From assembly GCF_964340395.1 (NCBI RefSeq), contig NC_135557.1, positions 8,774,960-8,838,959 of the forward strand: DNA of 64,000 nt, given 5' to 3'. Numbering within the stretch: the stretch's first letter is position 1; the number at the start of each line of letters is the position of its first letter. This document shows, in pieces, positions 63,725-64,000 of the stretch. The translations under genes and the position numbers were made by a program. Source of the DNA: Glandiceps talaboti (lineage: Eukaryota > Hemichordata > Enteropneusta > Spengelidae). The notes beneath the pieces were generated by a model. That model saw nothing but the letters and a program-made list of their open reading frames with translations. It was not told the DNA's origin and ran no database searches.

Positions 63725-63960
63725 TCTAGATGTTTTCTTTATATGCAATTTTAAATATGGAATATGCAATTCTCTGTGCATTCAATTTTAATGGAATTAT
63801 GATTAATTCTTTAGATGTTTTCTTTAAATTCAATGTTTTAATTATGAAATATTGATTCTATATAGTTTTTTTCTTTAATTACAATTTCAATTATGAAATT
63901 ACAATTCTGTAGAGTTTGTTATTCAATGTTTTCGTCATGAAATATGCAGATCTCTAAGGG
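63725..63960 (+). repeat. Degenerate AT-rich tandem repeat, about 50-bp unit
   Basis: Related segments AGATGTTTTCTTTA...CAATTTTAA-TATGGAAATATG...AATTCT recur about five times with heavy divergence. Confidence 0.5.
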
Positions 63961-64000
63961 TATTTAATCAATACAAATTTTGACGTTTATTCATCGATAG

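Overview
This looks like eukaryotic nuclear DNA from an invertebrate animal, most likely a marine one. It is AT-rich and gene-poor, with long microsatellites, split genes with GT-AG introns, an L2-type LINE 3' end and many short inverted-repeat transposons. I see no operons, ribosome binding sites, CRISPR arrays or rRNA. The species cannot be fixed from the sequence. The style (abundant tetranucleotide arrays, hairpin MITEs, a divergent O-fucosyltransferase-like gene) would fit a hemichordate, an amphioxus or another marine invertebrate, but that is a guess.

Left end, 1-7 kb: the one complete gene lies on the minus strand from 6534 down to 1444. Its five exons join in phase and encode a 453-residue type II membrane protein of the O-fucosyltransferase (PF10250-like) fold. 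Introns 1, 2 and 3 carry dispersed repeats that recur elsewhere in the window.

Middle, 7-54 kb: mostly non-coding. It holds a possible secreted cysteine-rich exon near 10 kb, a 1.2-kb hAT-like non-autonomous transposon (14755-15983), a frameshifted LINE 3' end (minus strand, about 23.8-24.2 kb), a 37-bp minisatellite inside a transposon (about 25.7-26.9 kb), a tRNA-like relic (28.1 kb), a TIR element touching an L2-like LINE tail (28.3-29.1 kb), several MITE families, and very long simple-sequence arrays at 12, 31.6, 36.3, 40.4, 44.4 and 46.1 kb.

Right end, 54-64 kb: plus-strand exons that may form part of a second gene. There is a signal-peptide exon (54647-54709), an exon with a sushi-like cysteine pattern (60228-60573) and an exon with a hydrophobic segment (62305-62436). 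Their phases agree, but the linkage is unproven and any 3' part lies outside the window.

No novel multi-gene system is evident. The best leads are the divergent fucosyltransferase-like gene, the cysteine-rich exon at 10 kb, the second-gene exons, and the transposon biology, especially a minisatellite that expanded from a unit present once in sister copies.
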